DNA of 64,000 nt from positions 7,874,001 to 7,938,000 of the forward strand of contig JAMPIQ010000003.1 in assembly GCA_024699855.1 (NCBI GenBank), written 5' to 3'. Below the pieces are notes generated by a model. The model was given only the letters and a program-made list of their open reading frames with translations. It ran no database searches and was not told the DNA's origin. Every line of letters starts with the position of its first letter. The stretch's first letter is position 1. Below are positions 48,338 through 60,300 of this stretch, piece by piece. Source of the DNA: Aphelenchoides besseyi. Its lineage: Eukaryota > Nematoda > Chromadorea > Rhabditida > Aphelenchoididae. Position numbers and translations under genes: made by a program.

Positions 48338-48484
48338 CCGGGACTGAGTTGTTTCGAGAAATCCACGGACCGGCGTTCGCTCATGTTTCGGCATGTCGTT
48401 TGCTGGAAAGTGGCTTAATCGCAACGGCTTGAACCGGGGAAAAGTCGTAACAAGGTTGCAGTAGGTGAACCTGCTGCAAGATCA
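46719..48484 (+). rRNA. 18S rRNA: 18S (small-subunit) ribosomal RNA
   Basis: Begins at the universal TCTGGTTGATCCTGG and ends CCTGCTGCAAGATCA, giving about 1,766 nt, a full eukaryotic SSU. Landmarks: the 530 loop GTGCCAGCAGCCGCGGTAA at about 47268; AAACTTAAAGGAATTGACGG at about 47816; and the decoding-site region TTGTACACACCGCCCGTCG at about 48315. The first 50 bases after CCTGG depart from the common CCTGCCAGTAGTCATATGC of most eukaryotes. No intron is present. Confidence 0.97.
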
Positions 48485-48767
48485 GGTATCGAAGCAAACA
48501 ATCGAGTTGGGAGTGCCGTGGTGCGGATATTCGACGGTCGTCGTGAAGCACTCGGTATTTCCCGATCGCTGGTCTCTTCAATGAGATTTCAGTTTTCACA
48601 AACGGCTTCTCTGGGCCTCTATGTTGGATTGAGCAGTTGTGTTCCACGTCCGTGGCTGCGACGATGTCCAATAGTAGACACCGCTTCGGCGGTGTTAGAG
48701 TTGATGACCCGGTCGGGCACCCAGAACCAACAACCCATTTTCAATTCATTCAATGCCAACTAATCGA
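48485..48767 (+). other. Internal transcribed spacer 1
   Basis: About 283 nt between the 18S 3' end and the 5.8S start. Boundaries are inferred from conservation of the flanking rRNAs. Confidence 0.85.
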
Positions 48768-48921
48768 GCAAGTTATGTCGGTGAATCACTTGGCTCGTGG
48801 GTCGATGAAGAACGCAGTGAATTGCGTTAATAAGCACGAATTACAGATATTACGAGTGCCTTGTTTTCGATTGCATATTGCGTCGTCGGGTTCTGCCCTT
48901 CGACATACGCAGCTCAGGGTG
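48768..48921 (+). rRNA. 5.8S rRNA: 5.8S ribosomal RNA
   Basis: Contains TCGGTGAATCACTTGGCTCG, then GTCGATGAAGAACGCAGTG, the near-universal 5.8S core, and a 3' part with GATTGCATATTGCGTCGTCG (matching the conserved ACATTGCG element) before CTCAGGG. Length is about 154 nt; ends are accurate to a few bases. Confidence 0.93.
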
Positions 48922-49242
48922 TTTTCATGGAAAGGGAAGCCAAATGCATTGTGTAATGGTTTTCGCTATCGAATCGTCGACTCTTCCCCACGGAATGCAG
49001 TTGACGTGTTCGCTTTGGTGGCGTATTCTTCGGAGTATGCCTGTGATTACGTTGTTAGTACTGTTCGAACGATGTCCATGTGCAAGGAACATGATTCGAT
49101 TGGCTTTTGATCTGTACGGCTTTGAGTGACTTGATTCCACAATTGAGATGCTTGGCTGTTATTGAGAAGGTCTTTGCGAGTTGTTGTTCGGATGTCGGCA
49201 GTGCGATTGATGACACTGACCATTTGATTGGTTGAAATCCAC
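48922..49242 (+). other. Internal transcribed spacer 2
   Basis: About 320 nt between 5.8S and 28S. The usual ITS2 proximal stem should form between the 5.8S 3' end and the 28S 5' end (CACCTGAGTTGCGTATGACC at about 49241). Confidence 0.82.
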
Positions 49243-49586
49243 CTGAGTTGCGTATGACCACCTGCTGAACTTAAGCATATCAGTAAGCAGAGGAAAAGAA
49301 ACTAACAAGGATTCCCCCAGTAACTGCGAGTGAAAAGGGACTAGCCCAGCGCTTAAGACGCTCGTTCTGACGGACGAGTGTCGGTGTAGCGTTTGGAGAG
49401 CGAGCATCGTCGGCGTGTGTTTGGTCCAAGTTTCGCTGGAAAGCGGCTGCACAGATGGTTTCACACCAGTACGGCCGAACGGCGTCGACGAATTCGTTTC
49501 TCTGGGAGTCGGGTTGTTTGGAAACGCAGCCCAAAGCGGGTGGTAAACTTCACCTAAGGCTAAATACGACCACGAGACCGATAGCA

Positions 49587-49619
<33 letters not shown>

Positions 49620-51722
49620 TTGAAAAGAGAGTGCAAGAGAACGTGAAACCGATATAATGGAAGCGAATGGAGCTGACGTATCTTGTGCGTATTCAATCCC
49701 GCGACACTGCAATCGCTTCGACGACATTCCGCAAGGTTGTCTAGGAGTGTTGTTGTTGTGTTCGTTGGATGCATTTGCGTGCGGAGTGCGCCGAGTGGGT
49801 CGATGTCGCTGCCGGAAGGGCGTATAGAGGACTCGGGTTTTCGGACTCGAGAATCCTGTGCGTTCGGATAGCAGGTGATGTTGGCTCGCTGTTGTGGAGT
49901 GCGGGTGAATTCGCGATGGGCGTCGGTTGTGAGTTGTGATTGCGGATGGCACATGTGTCTTCCGTTTCCGCGGCCTACGATCGGCGTTCGTTGCCCCGGC
50001 ACTCGACTCGGTGTATAGTCGGTCACCCATTCGACCCGTCTTGAAACACGGACCAAGGAGTTTAAGGTGTACGCGAGTCATTGAGCTGCGAAACTCAAAG
50101 GCGTAATGAAAGTGAGACATTGGATGTCGACGATGTGAGCGTTGGGCGTTTCGACGTCCGGCGCGCAACATCGCCCCGTGACTAGGACTTGTTCTGTTGC
50201 GGAGGTTGAGCGTACGCTTTGAGACCCGAAAGATGGTGAACTATGCCCGAACAGGATGAAGCCAGAGGAAACTCTGGTGGAAGTCCGAAGCGGTTCTGAC
50301 GTGCAAATCGATCGTCTGATTTGGGTATAGGGGCGCAAGACTAATCGAACCATCTAGTAGCTGGTTCCTTCCGAAGTTTCCCTCAGGATAGCTGGTGCAC
50401 AATCGAAGCAGATATACTCGGTAAAGCGAACGATTAGAGTCATTGGGATGTATTATTCTCAAACTATTCTCATACTCTAAATGGTTATGATGTCGGTGTT
50501 TCTCGATTTGAACACGCGACTTTGATTGCATGTGCTCCAAGTGGGCCATTTTTGGTAAGCAGAACTGGCGATGTGGGATGAACCAAACGCCGAGTTAAGG
50601 TGCCAGACTCTCCGCTCATTAGACCCCATAAAAGGTGTTGGTTGCTATAGACAGCAGGACGGTGGCCATGGAAGTCGGAAACCGCTAAGGAATGTGTAAC
50701 AACCCACCTGCCGAAGCAACTAGCCCTGAAAATGGATGGCGCTGGAGCGGAGGACCTATACTCGGCCGTTGTTTGAGATGGTGCCCAATCTCTCAACGAG
50801 TAGGAAGGTTGTCGTGATGGCGTCGAAGGTGCGGAGCGTGAGCTCGACTGGAGCCGTCACGAGTGCAGATCTTGGTTGTAGTAGCAAATATTCAAGTGAG
50901 ATCCTTGAAGACTGAAGTGGAGAAGGGTTCCGCGTGCACAGTGATTGTACGTGGGTTAATCGATCCTAAGGCACAGGCTAAGGCTGGTTTTGAAGTGGCG
51001 ACGTTCAACTTCCACTTGTGGATTGCGTCGCGTGTGCCGAAAGGGAAGCGGGTTAATATTCCCGCATCGAGACGAGGAGATGTCGTCGCTTCGGCGTCGA
51101 CGAGCGCGGCAACGCAAACGAACCTGTCGACGCTGCATGAGGCCCGGACCAGAGATCTCTTTTCTGGTTTAAACTCGCGTGACCATGGAATCGGTTCATC
51201 CGGAGATATGGTTGTTGGGGTTGTAGAGTGGCGCGGTTACGGCGCCATTCCGAGTGCTTCATGTGGTCCGTGAAAAGGCAGGGGAGGCTCGATGAATTTC
51301 TCGCTCGTTCGTACCAATATCCGCAGCAGGTCTCCAAGGTGAACAGCCTCTAGTTGATAGAATAATGTAGATAAGGGAAGTCGGCAAATTAGATTCGTAA
51401 CTTTGGGAAAAGAATTGGCTCTAGAGCTCGGGTCTATCGGGTCGTTGCGTGAGGCCGTTGGAATGCGTCCGTGACTGCGTGGTCGCAAGACCGCGTGGGC
51501 TAGTGGCGTGGTCCGACGGTGGAAGGCTTCGGCTTCGCTCCCGACGGCTTCGCGGTTGTCGGCGAGTTGCGGTAGACGCTTAACGAGCGTATCTAGAACT
51601 GGTACGGACTCGGGGAATCCGACTGTCTAATTAAAACAGAGGAGACGGATGGTCTTCGAAAGACGTTGACCGTCTCTGATTTCTGCCCAGTGCTCTGAAT
51701 GTTATATTAAGGAAATTTGATT

Positions 51723-51800
<78 letters not shown>

Positions 51801-51833
51801 CGAATGGATTAACGAGATTCCCACTGTCCCTAA

Positions 51834-51873
<40 letters not shown>

Positions 51874-51880
51874 CAAAGAC

Positions 51881-51918
<38 letters not shown>

Positions 51919-52286
51919 TGACTTTGTGAAGAATCATGCATGGTGTAGCATAAGTGGGAGTGTTTCGGCACGCCAATGAAATACCACTACTTTCATCGTT
52001 TCCTTACTTATTCGGTTAGACGGGAAACGCACGCCTTCGCGGTGTGCTTGTGTTTGGTGTTAAGTTCGTGCGAACGGACGACCCGCGCCGAAGACAGTGT
52101 CAGGCGGGGAGTTTGACTGGGGCGGTACATCTATCAAACAGTAACGTAGGTGTCCTAAGGTAAGCTCAGTAAGGACGGAAACCTTACGTAGAGTAAAAGG
52201 ACAAAAGCTTACTTGATCTTGATTTCCAGTACGAATACAGACCGCGAAAGCGTGGCCTATCGATCCTTTTGATTTGTAAAGTTTAC

Positions 52287-52333
<47 letters not shown>

Positions 52334-52356
52334 AGCCAAGCGTCCATAGCGACGTT

Positions 52357-52394
<38 letters not shown>

Positions 52395-52436
52395 CGTAGC
52401 AGAATGCGCAAAGCGTTGGATTGTTCACCCACTAAT

Positions 52437-52483
<47 letters not shown>

Positions 52484-52900
52484 TCCTACTGTCGAATTCG
52501 TTGTTGCAATAGTAATCCTGCTTAGTACGAGAGGAACAGCAGGTTCAGACAATTGGTTTATGCGCTCGTCCGATCGGACGCTGGTGCGACGCTACCATCT
52601 GGGGGATTACAACTGAATGCCTCTAAGTTGGAAGCCCGTCTAGTCAGGTTGACAATACTCTCGTGCCCCGGTGTCGGGCGGTACTCTTATGCGTTGCACT
52701 CGCGTGCGGCGTAGCTCAAACCCCATAGTTGGCCTTGCCTCGTGGTTTAACTACCGCTTGGTTGTCGATTCCATACGACTTTGTGTGGTGTAATGTCGGG
52801 GTGCAAGATCGCTTGAATACGACTTGACTACTGGTCAAGGGGTTGTAAGCAGCAGAGCAGTCTTTACACTGCGATCTGTTGAGACTACCCTTTGATCGGA
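49243..52900 (+). rRNA. 28S rRNA: 28S (large-subunit) ribosomal RNA
   Basis: Starts near CCACCTGAGTTGCG followed by CTGCTGAACTTAAGCATATC. It contains ACCGTGAGGGAAAGTTGAAA (as TACCGTGAGGGAAAGTTG, about 49590), the R2-target region CTCTTAAGGTAGCCAAATGC at about 51753 with no insertion, and the sarcin-ricin loop AGTACGAGAGGAACAG at about 52525. The 3' end is near GATCTGTTGAGACTACCC; the exact end is uncertain by about 20 nt. Length about 3.65 kb. GC-rich D-region expansion segments are present but no intron. Confidence 0.95.
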
Positions 52901-52947
52901 TGAATCTGTTTTCGTCCATTTCATTATTGTATCCGCTACATACAGAC

Positions 52948-53043
52948 TTTAGTCCGATTGTTGACTTTCACGACGAGTCAGCAGTTGGACTAAAAACGAA
53001 GGTCCGGCTGTTGGCTTCAATGACGAGCTAGCAGTTCGGCCTT
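52948..53043 (+). terminator. Two related hairpins after 28S, the second followed by a T run (3' ETS processing or termination signal)
   Basis: Hairpin 1: arms TTTAGTCCGATTGTTGACT (52948-52966) and AGTCAGCAGTTGGACTAAA (52976-52994), fully paired in RNA with three G-U pairs, around a nine-base loop. Hairpin 2: arms from AAGGTCCGGCTGTTGGCT (52999-53016) to AGCTAGCAGTTCGGCCTT (53026-53043), with one mismatch and a loop of equal length, then TTTTT. The two are imperfect copies of each other, and several differences between them are compensated in the opposite arm. The position, about 50 bp past 28S, fits the 3' ETS, where RNase III-like cleavage or Pol I termination occurs. The function is inferred. 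Confidence 0.7.
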
Positions 53044-53335
53044 TTTTTATCACTCATTTCCCAATTATTGTATCTCGCACGTTTGAACTTGTGTTTTTGA
53101 TCAACTCAATAAACAATCATCGATTCACTTTAAGCAAGTAGATCAGAAATTTCGCAAATGTTTTTGTTTTATGATTAATTTACGAGGTCTTGAATTGAGC
53201 ATTTTCATTGTCTTGATTTCATGTGAGTTAATGCCTAAAATCTCAGTTTGCGTTCGGTTTCTTTGAGATCCCAGAATCGAATTTCATTTTCACAACTGTT
53301 AACAACAATTTATTTACTGAAAGCACAAGAAATTA

Positions 53336-53492
53336 TCATGGTTGAGAATCAAGTGGAACAGAGTGCTCAATAGGACGCGGTGGTCTGAAATTCGTCGGAA
53401 GTTTGCTGAGAATGAAGTCGTAGGCGTCTGGTCGGGTATCACTTAAGCTCGTCAACTTGTTCCAAGCACCAGTGGATAGCGAGTCTGGTTTG
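53336..53492 (-). CDS. Probable terminal exon of an unresolved gene
   Basis: After TGTTTTCAG (53500-53493) an open exon reads KPDSLSTGAWNKLTSLSDTR, then DAYDFILSKLPTNFRPPRPI and EHSVPLDSQP, then TGA at 53336. The composition is strongly protein-like. Upstream sequence up to the Pmp3-like gene's AATAAA (about 53693) contains further acceptor-like sites but no ATG that I can join, so the 5' exons are unknown. It might be an alternative 3' exon of the neighbouring Pmp3-like gene. Confidence 0.4.
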
Positions 53493-53721
53493 CTGAAAAC
53501 ACAACTGTAAATCAGTTGTCTGTTAGAATAAAAAGATTTCCAACTTTTAAAGATTAAGAAACCTTGTGTACTTGATTTTCAAGAACAAAACACTCGCTGA
53601 ACTACACAAAATTGAAGACCTCACAACTTAATTTCTAGCGATGTTGAAAAGTATCGCGTATTGCAGCACTGCGATTCAAAAGTAAACCAGAATAAAAGCA
53701 CCTTTATTTCGAGCGAAAGAC

Positions 53722-54297
53722 TTAATTAGCAAGAGGTCGATTTTTGTCAAGAGGCTCGACGTTTGATTGATCTTGAACGGTTGGCGGATTCTGCGGATTC
53801 TCACTGCGATCGTTCTTTCTGTGTCTGTAAGCCCAACGTAAAAGGCGAATCGACCGTGGCAACGGTATATCGGGAACTTCTGCTTGTTCGTCTGGTCTTC
53901 GGCAGTAGACGTACCACACAGCTAAACGACAAGTGTTTGCATACGAAGAATTTAAGTCAAAGAAAACTCACCAAAAAAGAATCCGGGAACTCTGAAATCC
54001 AAAAGTTAATTCGATCAAAAAGTGAGAACAAACCCGAAACATAACCACAACAAGAAACAAGCGACAACCATTTTGTTCAGTTCTTTGTCCTTGATATAAA
54101 TGGCAAGCGGCTAAAACAATTGTTCGAAGGTTAAAAGAACATGAACATACAGGCACCCAAAAGCAAATGCAACACAACTCCAACATCGAAAGTCGCAATC
54201 GTTCGAATTCAACATGTGGAAGTCCATTTGATTCGGCGGCTGTTGAAGAGTGTTCAACATCGGGTTTGGCTAACGGAGTTTGTGGATCAATCGACAT
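53722..54297 (-). CDS. Pmp3/UPF0057 proteolipid with N- and C-terminal extensions
   Basis: Four exons with 40-50-nt introns. The core is the Pmp3 fold of two TM helices: LELCCICFWVP joined to PLAIYIKDKELNKM, then ACFLLWLCFGVPGFFFAVWY, matching the family pattern (LPPLAVFL ... LGWIPGIIHALY). The N-terminus (MSIDPQTPLAKPDVEHSS) and the polar C-terminal tail (YRHRKNDRSENPQNP ... LDKNRPLAN) are additions to the usual 52-57-residue protein. C. elegans has several UPF0057 members, some extended. Yeast Pmp3 affects membrane potential and salt tolerance; the animal role is unclear. Joins are confirmed by the continuity of the conserved core across two introns. Confidence 0.85.
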
Positions 54298-56229
54298 TTC
54301 GAAGAGCGTTTGCTCAAACTTTCATCAACAATTGAGAACTAACCACTCGATCAAATTTCAGTTTTCACGAGCATAAAACGAATGAAAAGAGTTGGATCTG
54401 AAAACAACACTAAATTTTCAATAAAAAACATTTCAGTTGATGTTTGTAAGTTCAAAGACGTTAAATCAAAAGGTCTACGTACCTGAATAAGATTTTCGCT
54501 GTTTACTCACGTTAGAAATCTCATTGCAATCGCACTGTTTAGTCGTGTTGTTCGCATTTAAGATACGAAAACAACGTGACTTCCCAAAATATTTTCATCA
54601 AAACAAGTGAGTCGAGACGTACACTCGGTCATCTTTTTTTCGTCCATCAATCTTCCCGGGGTCGCAGCGGTTGTGTCGTGGTTTACGATCGGAAAACAAA
54701 GAGCAATGAAACAAATTTTCTAGAGGTTGCGGCCAATTCTCAAGACAAACGCCAATTGTTCTTAAACAAAACGGGTAAAGAGTCATTTTCAACACACGAC
54801 CTGACTACTTTGTGGACCACCGGCAGTCTAGAATGTAAACTGCTCTGTTGACTTGATCATCTTCGACGAAATCTTTTTCTTCTGGTGGCTTCAACGGTTT
54901 CATTTTGCTTTTTGAAGACACAACACACGCACATTTTCGTTCGCTTCGACTTTATCGGAAATTTAGCCATCGAGGCCGTTAATAATTGATGTTGCGATAA
55001 GCACATCGGCAGTCAAACGCCGAACGACCGCCGTTTGATGGGTGGAAAGGATTCTGAAGTCGAAAACTATCATGTACAAAGGACAGTCGGGCATCAGACT
55101 CGAAATGACAAAGCGTCCTTATGGTCATTCTTCCGAAGACTATACGCTGTGAAATAAAATTTAATGCGAATTTCAACGTCTCTAGTAATTAGCTTTTTTG
55201 ACGAAAACGTCGAACGGAAGTCACATTCTATTGCAATTCTTTCAATCTTTTACTCTCAAAGTTGATCGGAAGTTCGATCGAAACGTGGGAATTCTCTGTT
55301 CGCTATCGAATTTGTTTTGGTCATTTCGCAAGCAATTCGTTTACAACAATCGCAAACATAAGCGGAATTTCAGACGGCGGCCAAAAGCGATGCAAACAAA
55401 CTTTACACTCAACGGATGTTCCCTTCCCATTCGCTCGTCTAATCAGCTTGTCGTTTCTAAGACAACGAAGAGGATTTGATGTTCGTGACTTTTAATTCGT
55501 TTTATCAACAAATTCACGTGTCCGTTTGTTTGCGAGTTCAACCAAACGAGTTAAACACAGAGCCGTACAAATCGAATTGGTTTCTGACACTCAATTCGTC
55601 TAACAAAATTTTATTCGAAACGAACCGTTTGGTTGTTGTGAGGTACGTGAGTCTCCGCTTGTGTTTCGGAATGTCGATTAGACCCGAGTAATTAGTCGAC
55701 TGTCCCGTTGATTGAACTGCTCGTTTCGGCGGGCTTGTTTTGGGCGGATCGGTGGTGAGCAGATCGATCAGCAGCGACAGTTCGCGGTCACAAAAATGTG
55801 AAATTGATGAGCAGCGGCTTTCCGTTGAATTGCGCGATTAGTACAATTGCGATTTCCGGTTCGATTTACTCCTCTAGCAGTTATTTACTCATCACCAAAG
55901 TTGGTTCCCATCAGTAGTTCGTGGTTCCAAAAGCACTTAGCGATGACCGTTCGCAGTCCTTGAATCGACCCAAATTGACGTAACGAGCCGCCAAAAATCG
56001 AACTTTGCATTCCGACTGTTCACGTGTGATGACGATTTGATTTCGACAAGAGGCGTTTTTAGAATTCGAAATCTTTTGAAGCGAGTTGCGTGATCACGTA
56101 ACATCTATGCGCTTGTTTTCGTGTTAGCGATTGAATTTCAGCGTGCGAGTGAGTGGAGTCGAATTCTGCTTCTTGAATGTTTGGAATACTTTCGATAAGC
56201 ACAATTTCAGTCACGATCTCAACTCTATC
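54298..56229. other. Intergenic, 1.9 kb, between the two divergent Pmp3-like genes
   Basis: Several short frames (for example 55198-55479 +, 54979-55176 -) have no domain and no supported splice joins. Likely holds promoters for both flanking genes, which point away from each other. Confidence 0.5.
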
Positions 56230-56429
56230 ATGGGGTTCGGTGGTCGAGAATGCGTTTGGCTGATTTTCTGCTTCTTAATGCCGGTAAGTTTTCGGATGCA
56301 CTGATTAGCATTGTTGTTTAGCCTTTGGCCATATTTCTGAATTCTAATGAATGCAACGTGCATGTGGCCGTGAATGTTGTGGTTCTGTTCTTTTTTTGGC
56401 TGCCAGGAGTATTTCACGCTCTTTGGTAA
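56230..56429 (+). CDS. Minimal Pmp3/UPF0057 proteolipid
   Basis: Exon 56230-56283, a 38-nt intron (56284-56321) and exon 56322-56429 encode 53 residues, the standard Pmp3 size. The product reads [38 protein letters not shown] and [15 protein letters not shown]. It has two TM helices with the family's PPLAIFL and W-PG--HALW signatures. The intron falls at the same place (between the two prolines of PPLA) as in the extended Pmp3-like gene 2 kb away, so the two are likely paralogues. Exons this short escape ordinary ORF calling. A TTTCAG lies 19 nt before the ATG. Confidence 0.85.
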
Positions 56430-57381
56430 CACCCTTTAATACACCATTTAATCAGATCGTCTCATTTCAGGTTTTGTTTCTTCCGTTGAATCTCACACAA
56501 TTGCTTTTATTCTATCTTTAAGTCTCGTAAATCACGCAAATAAAAGATCATGAAAGCTGTTTATTGAATTTCAAATCACAGAAAAACCTTTTACTCTTTG
56601 TACTTTGCACGATGGTGGTGGAAGCATTTCAGTGCTTCAATATGTTTTTGTTTTGACTTGAAAGATGAACGGTCTAACGTTTCAGTAATGTACTTTTAAA
56701 CGGTGATAGAAGCTTGGAGTTGGGATGCTGAACGAGTATGAACGTTACTGCGGGAAGCTCGCCAACAGTTCCTTGTTTCTCTGGAACATAGTAAGAAGTG
56801 TACGCGACGATCACACATCGAGATCTTATGCACTCGACTTATTATAACAAACGGAGTGGTTTTCTAGTAGAATAACAAATTCGACTTCAAAGAACTCTAC
56901 AAGAACGTTAATTTTGAATAACCATTGTTCTTACCAATCATTCAAACCGTCAATTCAACTTTTCTATGATAATTTTCATCATGCTCGTAATGTTCTTGTA
57001 AATCATCAGTCGCTGACAAGCGTGATGACTTGCGTTGAAATGATACTTGTAAATATATTTTTCAAATTCGTTGAACATTGTCGATTTCTACAAAATACTC
57101 AACAGTTACTATACTAACATGTGGGAAACAGCTTGAAAGGTTCTTATTTTCAATTAATTTATTGGAAAACATTCGTCAAAAGTACCAGAGAATACCGGCT
57201 ACTCAAAGAACTTACTGTTCGAACGAGAGAAGTTAAATTACTAAAATAACGAACTAAAGAAAGAACATGCGCACTAATACTGCTTAATATTAGTCAGAAT
57301 ATGAAAGAGTGGAAAGATTCATTTCTCAAGCAATACACTTGAAAGGTCCTGAGTGTACATAACAAAACAAAAAGAGTTAAA
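56430..57381. other. Intergenic, about 0.95 kb, no gene recognised
   Basis: Between the converging ends of the small Pmp3 gene (+) and the Cys/Pro-rich gene (-). AT-rich; one + frame at 56914-57117 has no features. Confidence 0.5.
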
Positions 57382-60300
57382 TTAACTGTTTAGCGGATTA
57401 GCGCTTATCGTTTCTCCATTGATTTGAACGGTACTTGTGGAACTCGAAACTCCGATCGGTGATTCTGAGGTTGTTTGAATGCTTGGTATCTGAAAGATCG
57501 ATTACCCATAGTCGTCAATTGTTGATTACCGTTGGTTCTTCTTTACGCACGACTTTTACCACAATCTTTTCCTTTTGATTGCCATCTCCCAAATCCACGG
57601 TTGTTAGTTGAATACGATCATCCGACCTTTCTGGTGCTGTCTTTTCGATTGTTGTTTTCTCAGCGAGTTTACGTCCCAACTGACTGTAACGTTTGGCCAT
57701 GTTCTTGTAACGTAGACAACAAATTCCCGGTCCACATTGCGAATAACCGGGAGTGCATTGACACGGATTTTCACAGGGCAAAGTATACGGTACTGAAATA
57801 GAGAATTAAGAATAGAATCCAAACATTTAAAAACAAACTTGGCGGTGGTGCAATCGGTGGTAGAGGTGGAGCAGCTAAACAATTTTGCGGGCAACTTAAA
57901 CATCTTGGCGGGCAAATTTTGTTAATCGTGATTAAATACGTATTCAAACAATCCAAAGGGCATCCGGTGCAAGAAGGTGCGCATTGAGGAATGATTGGAG
58001 CAATTGGCGGAGCAACTGGAGGCGGTAAAGGAACTTGAATTGGTGGAGGCTGTGGTACAGGTAGGGGAGCGGGTTGAGCCAACGGCAATGGAGGTTGAGG
58101 GGGCAAGCAATAGCTTGGACACGGTCCGTTAAAAGCACATGGATCGCAAATAGGTTGAATACAAGCGGGCTCACATCGTGGCGCGCAAGGCGGAGGACAC
58201 AAAGGTGCGGGCGGAAGACAAGGAGGTTGAGCACAAGCCAGGATCGGTGGTGGTAAAGGTTGAGGCGCAATGGGAGGTGGTGGCAAAATTGGGGGTTGCG
58301 GACAATAAGAAGGACACGGAGCTGGAGTCGTGTAGCACGGAGCACATTGCGCTTGAAGACAACTTGGTGCACAATTCAAACATGGACCACATTGACCAGA
58401 CGGTGGTGGCAAAAGAACGGGTTGTAATGGCGGCTAAAATACGTTGGATATACTTGTGAACCTGAATTTTGAAATTGTAAATTCAGTTATTTACATTGAA
58501 TGTGACATTAAAGTTTAAAAGTGATGTTAAAAGTTTCGCTCAACTACCTGAATAGGCGGTGGAACGCCGCAATAAGACGGACAACTGCCGCCATTGAAAC
58601 ATGGATTACAATTTTGAATACATGATGGACTGCATTGCGGTTGACATCCGATTGCACACTGCGATGAAGGAAAAACGACTTGCTGTAAAACGGGTGGCGG
58701 TGGAGGTGGTTCGAATGTCTGAATGAATTCAAATAAGTGAAAACTCAAAAAACGGAGTATTCGACTGTCAATCACTAATCAAAGACTTGGTGAGTAATTG
58801 CATTTCTTGTATTCAACAACTTAAAACTTACAGGTCCATTAATGCATTGAGGCAAACAAGCAGGTTGACATTGAGTCGGACAGAAACTCGGTACTGGAAC
58901 CGGTGGGACGCTGAAAAATTGCGGTGGGCATCCTGTTGGACAAGGACCGCCATTTGTACACGGAGCACATTGAACACAAGTTGGCAGACATAATGGAGCT
59001 AAAAACGTGATTAGAGAGCTTCTTTACGTTCAATTTCTACCACAACTAGGTGGGCAAGGAGCAATTGGTGGTGCCGGAAGTGGTTGTATTGGCATTGGCA
59101 TTGGATGACAAAATTGAGGGCATTCTGAAATTTCAACTCATTCTAATAATACAAAATTTAAACGAATAGTTATGAATATTTACAGCGCAAGACATTTCGA
59201 TGATGCTTTCAATTAAATGGCTTACCGTTTTGACAGTTATTGCAAACACACGACGGAGAACATTGATTCTGACAAGCCGGCACAAGACATGGAGGTGGTG
59301 GTAGTGGCTAAATTGACAACATTAGTATTTTCATTCTATTAGTGACCATAAATTGTCATTGAACTTACCAGTGGTGGCGGACCGCAAATCGCTGGACAAG
59401 GACCAGAACCACACGATTGACAGGGAATTGGTGCAGGAACTGGTGGTGGAGGTGGAATCGGAACTGGTGGTGGAGGTGGAATTGGAGCTGGTGGTGGAGG
59501 TATTCCACAAAATGATGGACACCCTTGAGGGCCGCAATTCGAACATTGCTGAATGCATTGAGGCTCACAAACCGGAGCACATTGCGGAATACAAGGCGGT
59601 GGAAGTGGTGGAGGCTAAATGAATGAATAAGAGACGAGAGAGAAAGAGAGCAACTGTTTTTAATCGTTCGAAAACGCTCTAGATTTTGTTGATACTATTA
59701 TGATACAATATCTTCACTCATACGCACCAACTTCACAGTTTCGTGAAGCTTTGTGTTTCTGGTTTAAAGCTTTTTAATGAGGTAGAAAATAAGTTTCATG
59801 CATTTAAGCTGATTCAAAACTAACCGGTGGACCACACGATTGACAGGGAATTGGTGCGGGAACTGGTGGTGGAGGTGGAATCGGAGCTGGTGGTGGAGGT
59901 ATTCCACAAAATGATGGACACCCTTGAGGGCCGCAATTCGAACATTGCTGAATGCATTGAGGCGTGCATTGCGGACGGCAACCCGAAACGCAAGATAGTG
60001 GTAGTGGCTAAATTGAAGTTGTTATGCTGAAGATGAACGACTCAGATTTTTGGTTATTATACATGTGAAATTCAGAAATCCTTAATAATGACAAGATGAA
60101 TATCAAATTGATGGATCAGATATTTCAAAGAATCTTAGAAGGATATCTGTGTCTTCGGCATCATCTTTGATTCAATTAAGATCAAACTGGTTTTACAGGT
60201 TTGTTGATTGAGTTTTAAAAGAAATCACAGAACTTCGAATTGCCGTCTTAATCACATAATTGGACTCAACTCTTGTTTTTTACTATTAATCTTTTAGTTG

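Noticed and set aside
51753..51790. R1/R2 retrotransposon insertion in 28S
   Set aside because: The target sequence CTCTTAAGGTAGCCAAATGC is intact.
46719..52900. Many open frames in the rRNA region (for example 47171-47476, 48637-49110, 49560-50171, 50863-51273)
   Set aside because: They lie inside 18S, 5.8S, 28S or the spacers and reflect base composition, not genes.
58178..59622. Long + strand frames rich in Glu and Val (58178-58459, 59353-59622, 59827-60030)
   Set aside because: Antisense of the proline/cysteine-rich gene; CCA/CCX codons read backwards give Val, Glu and Gly.
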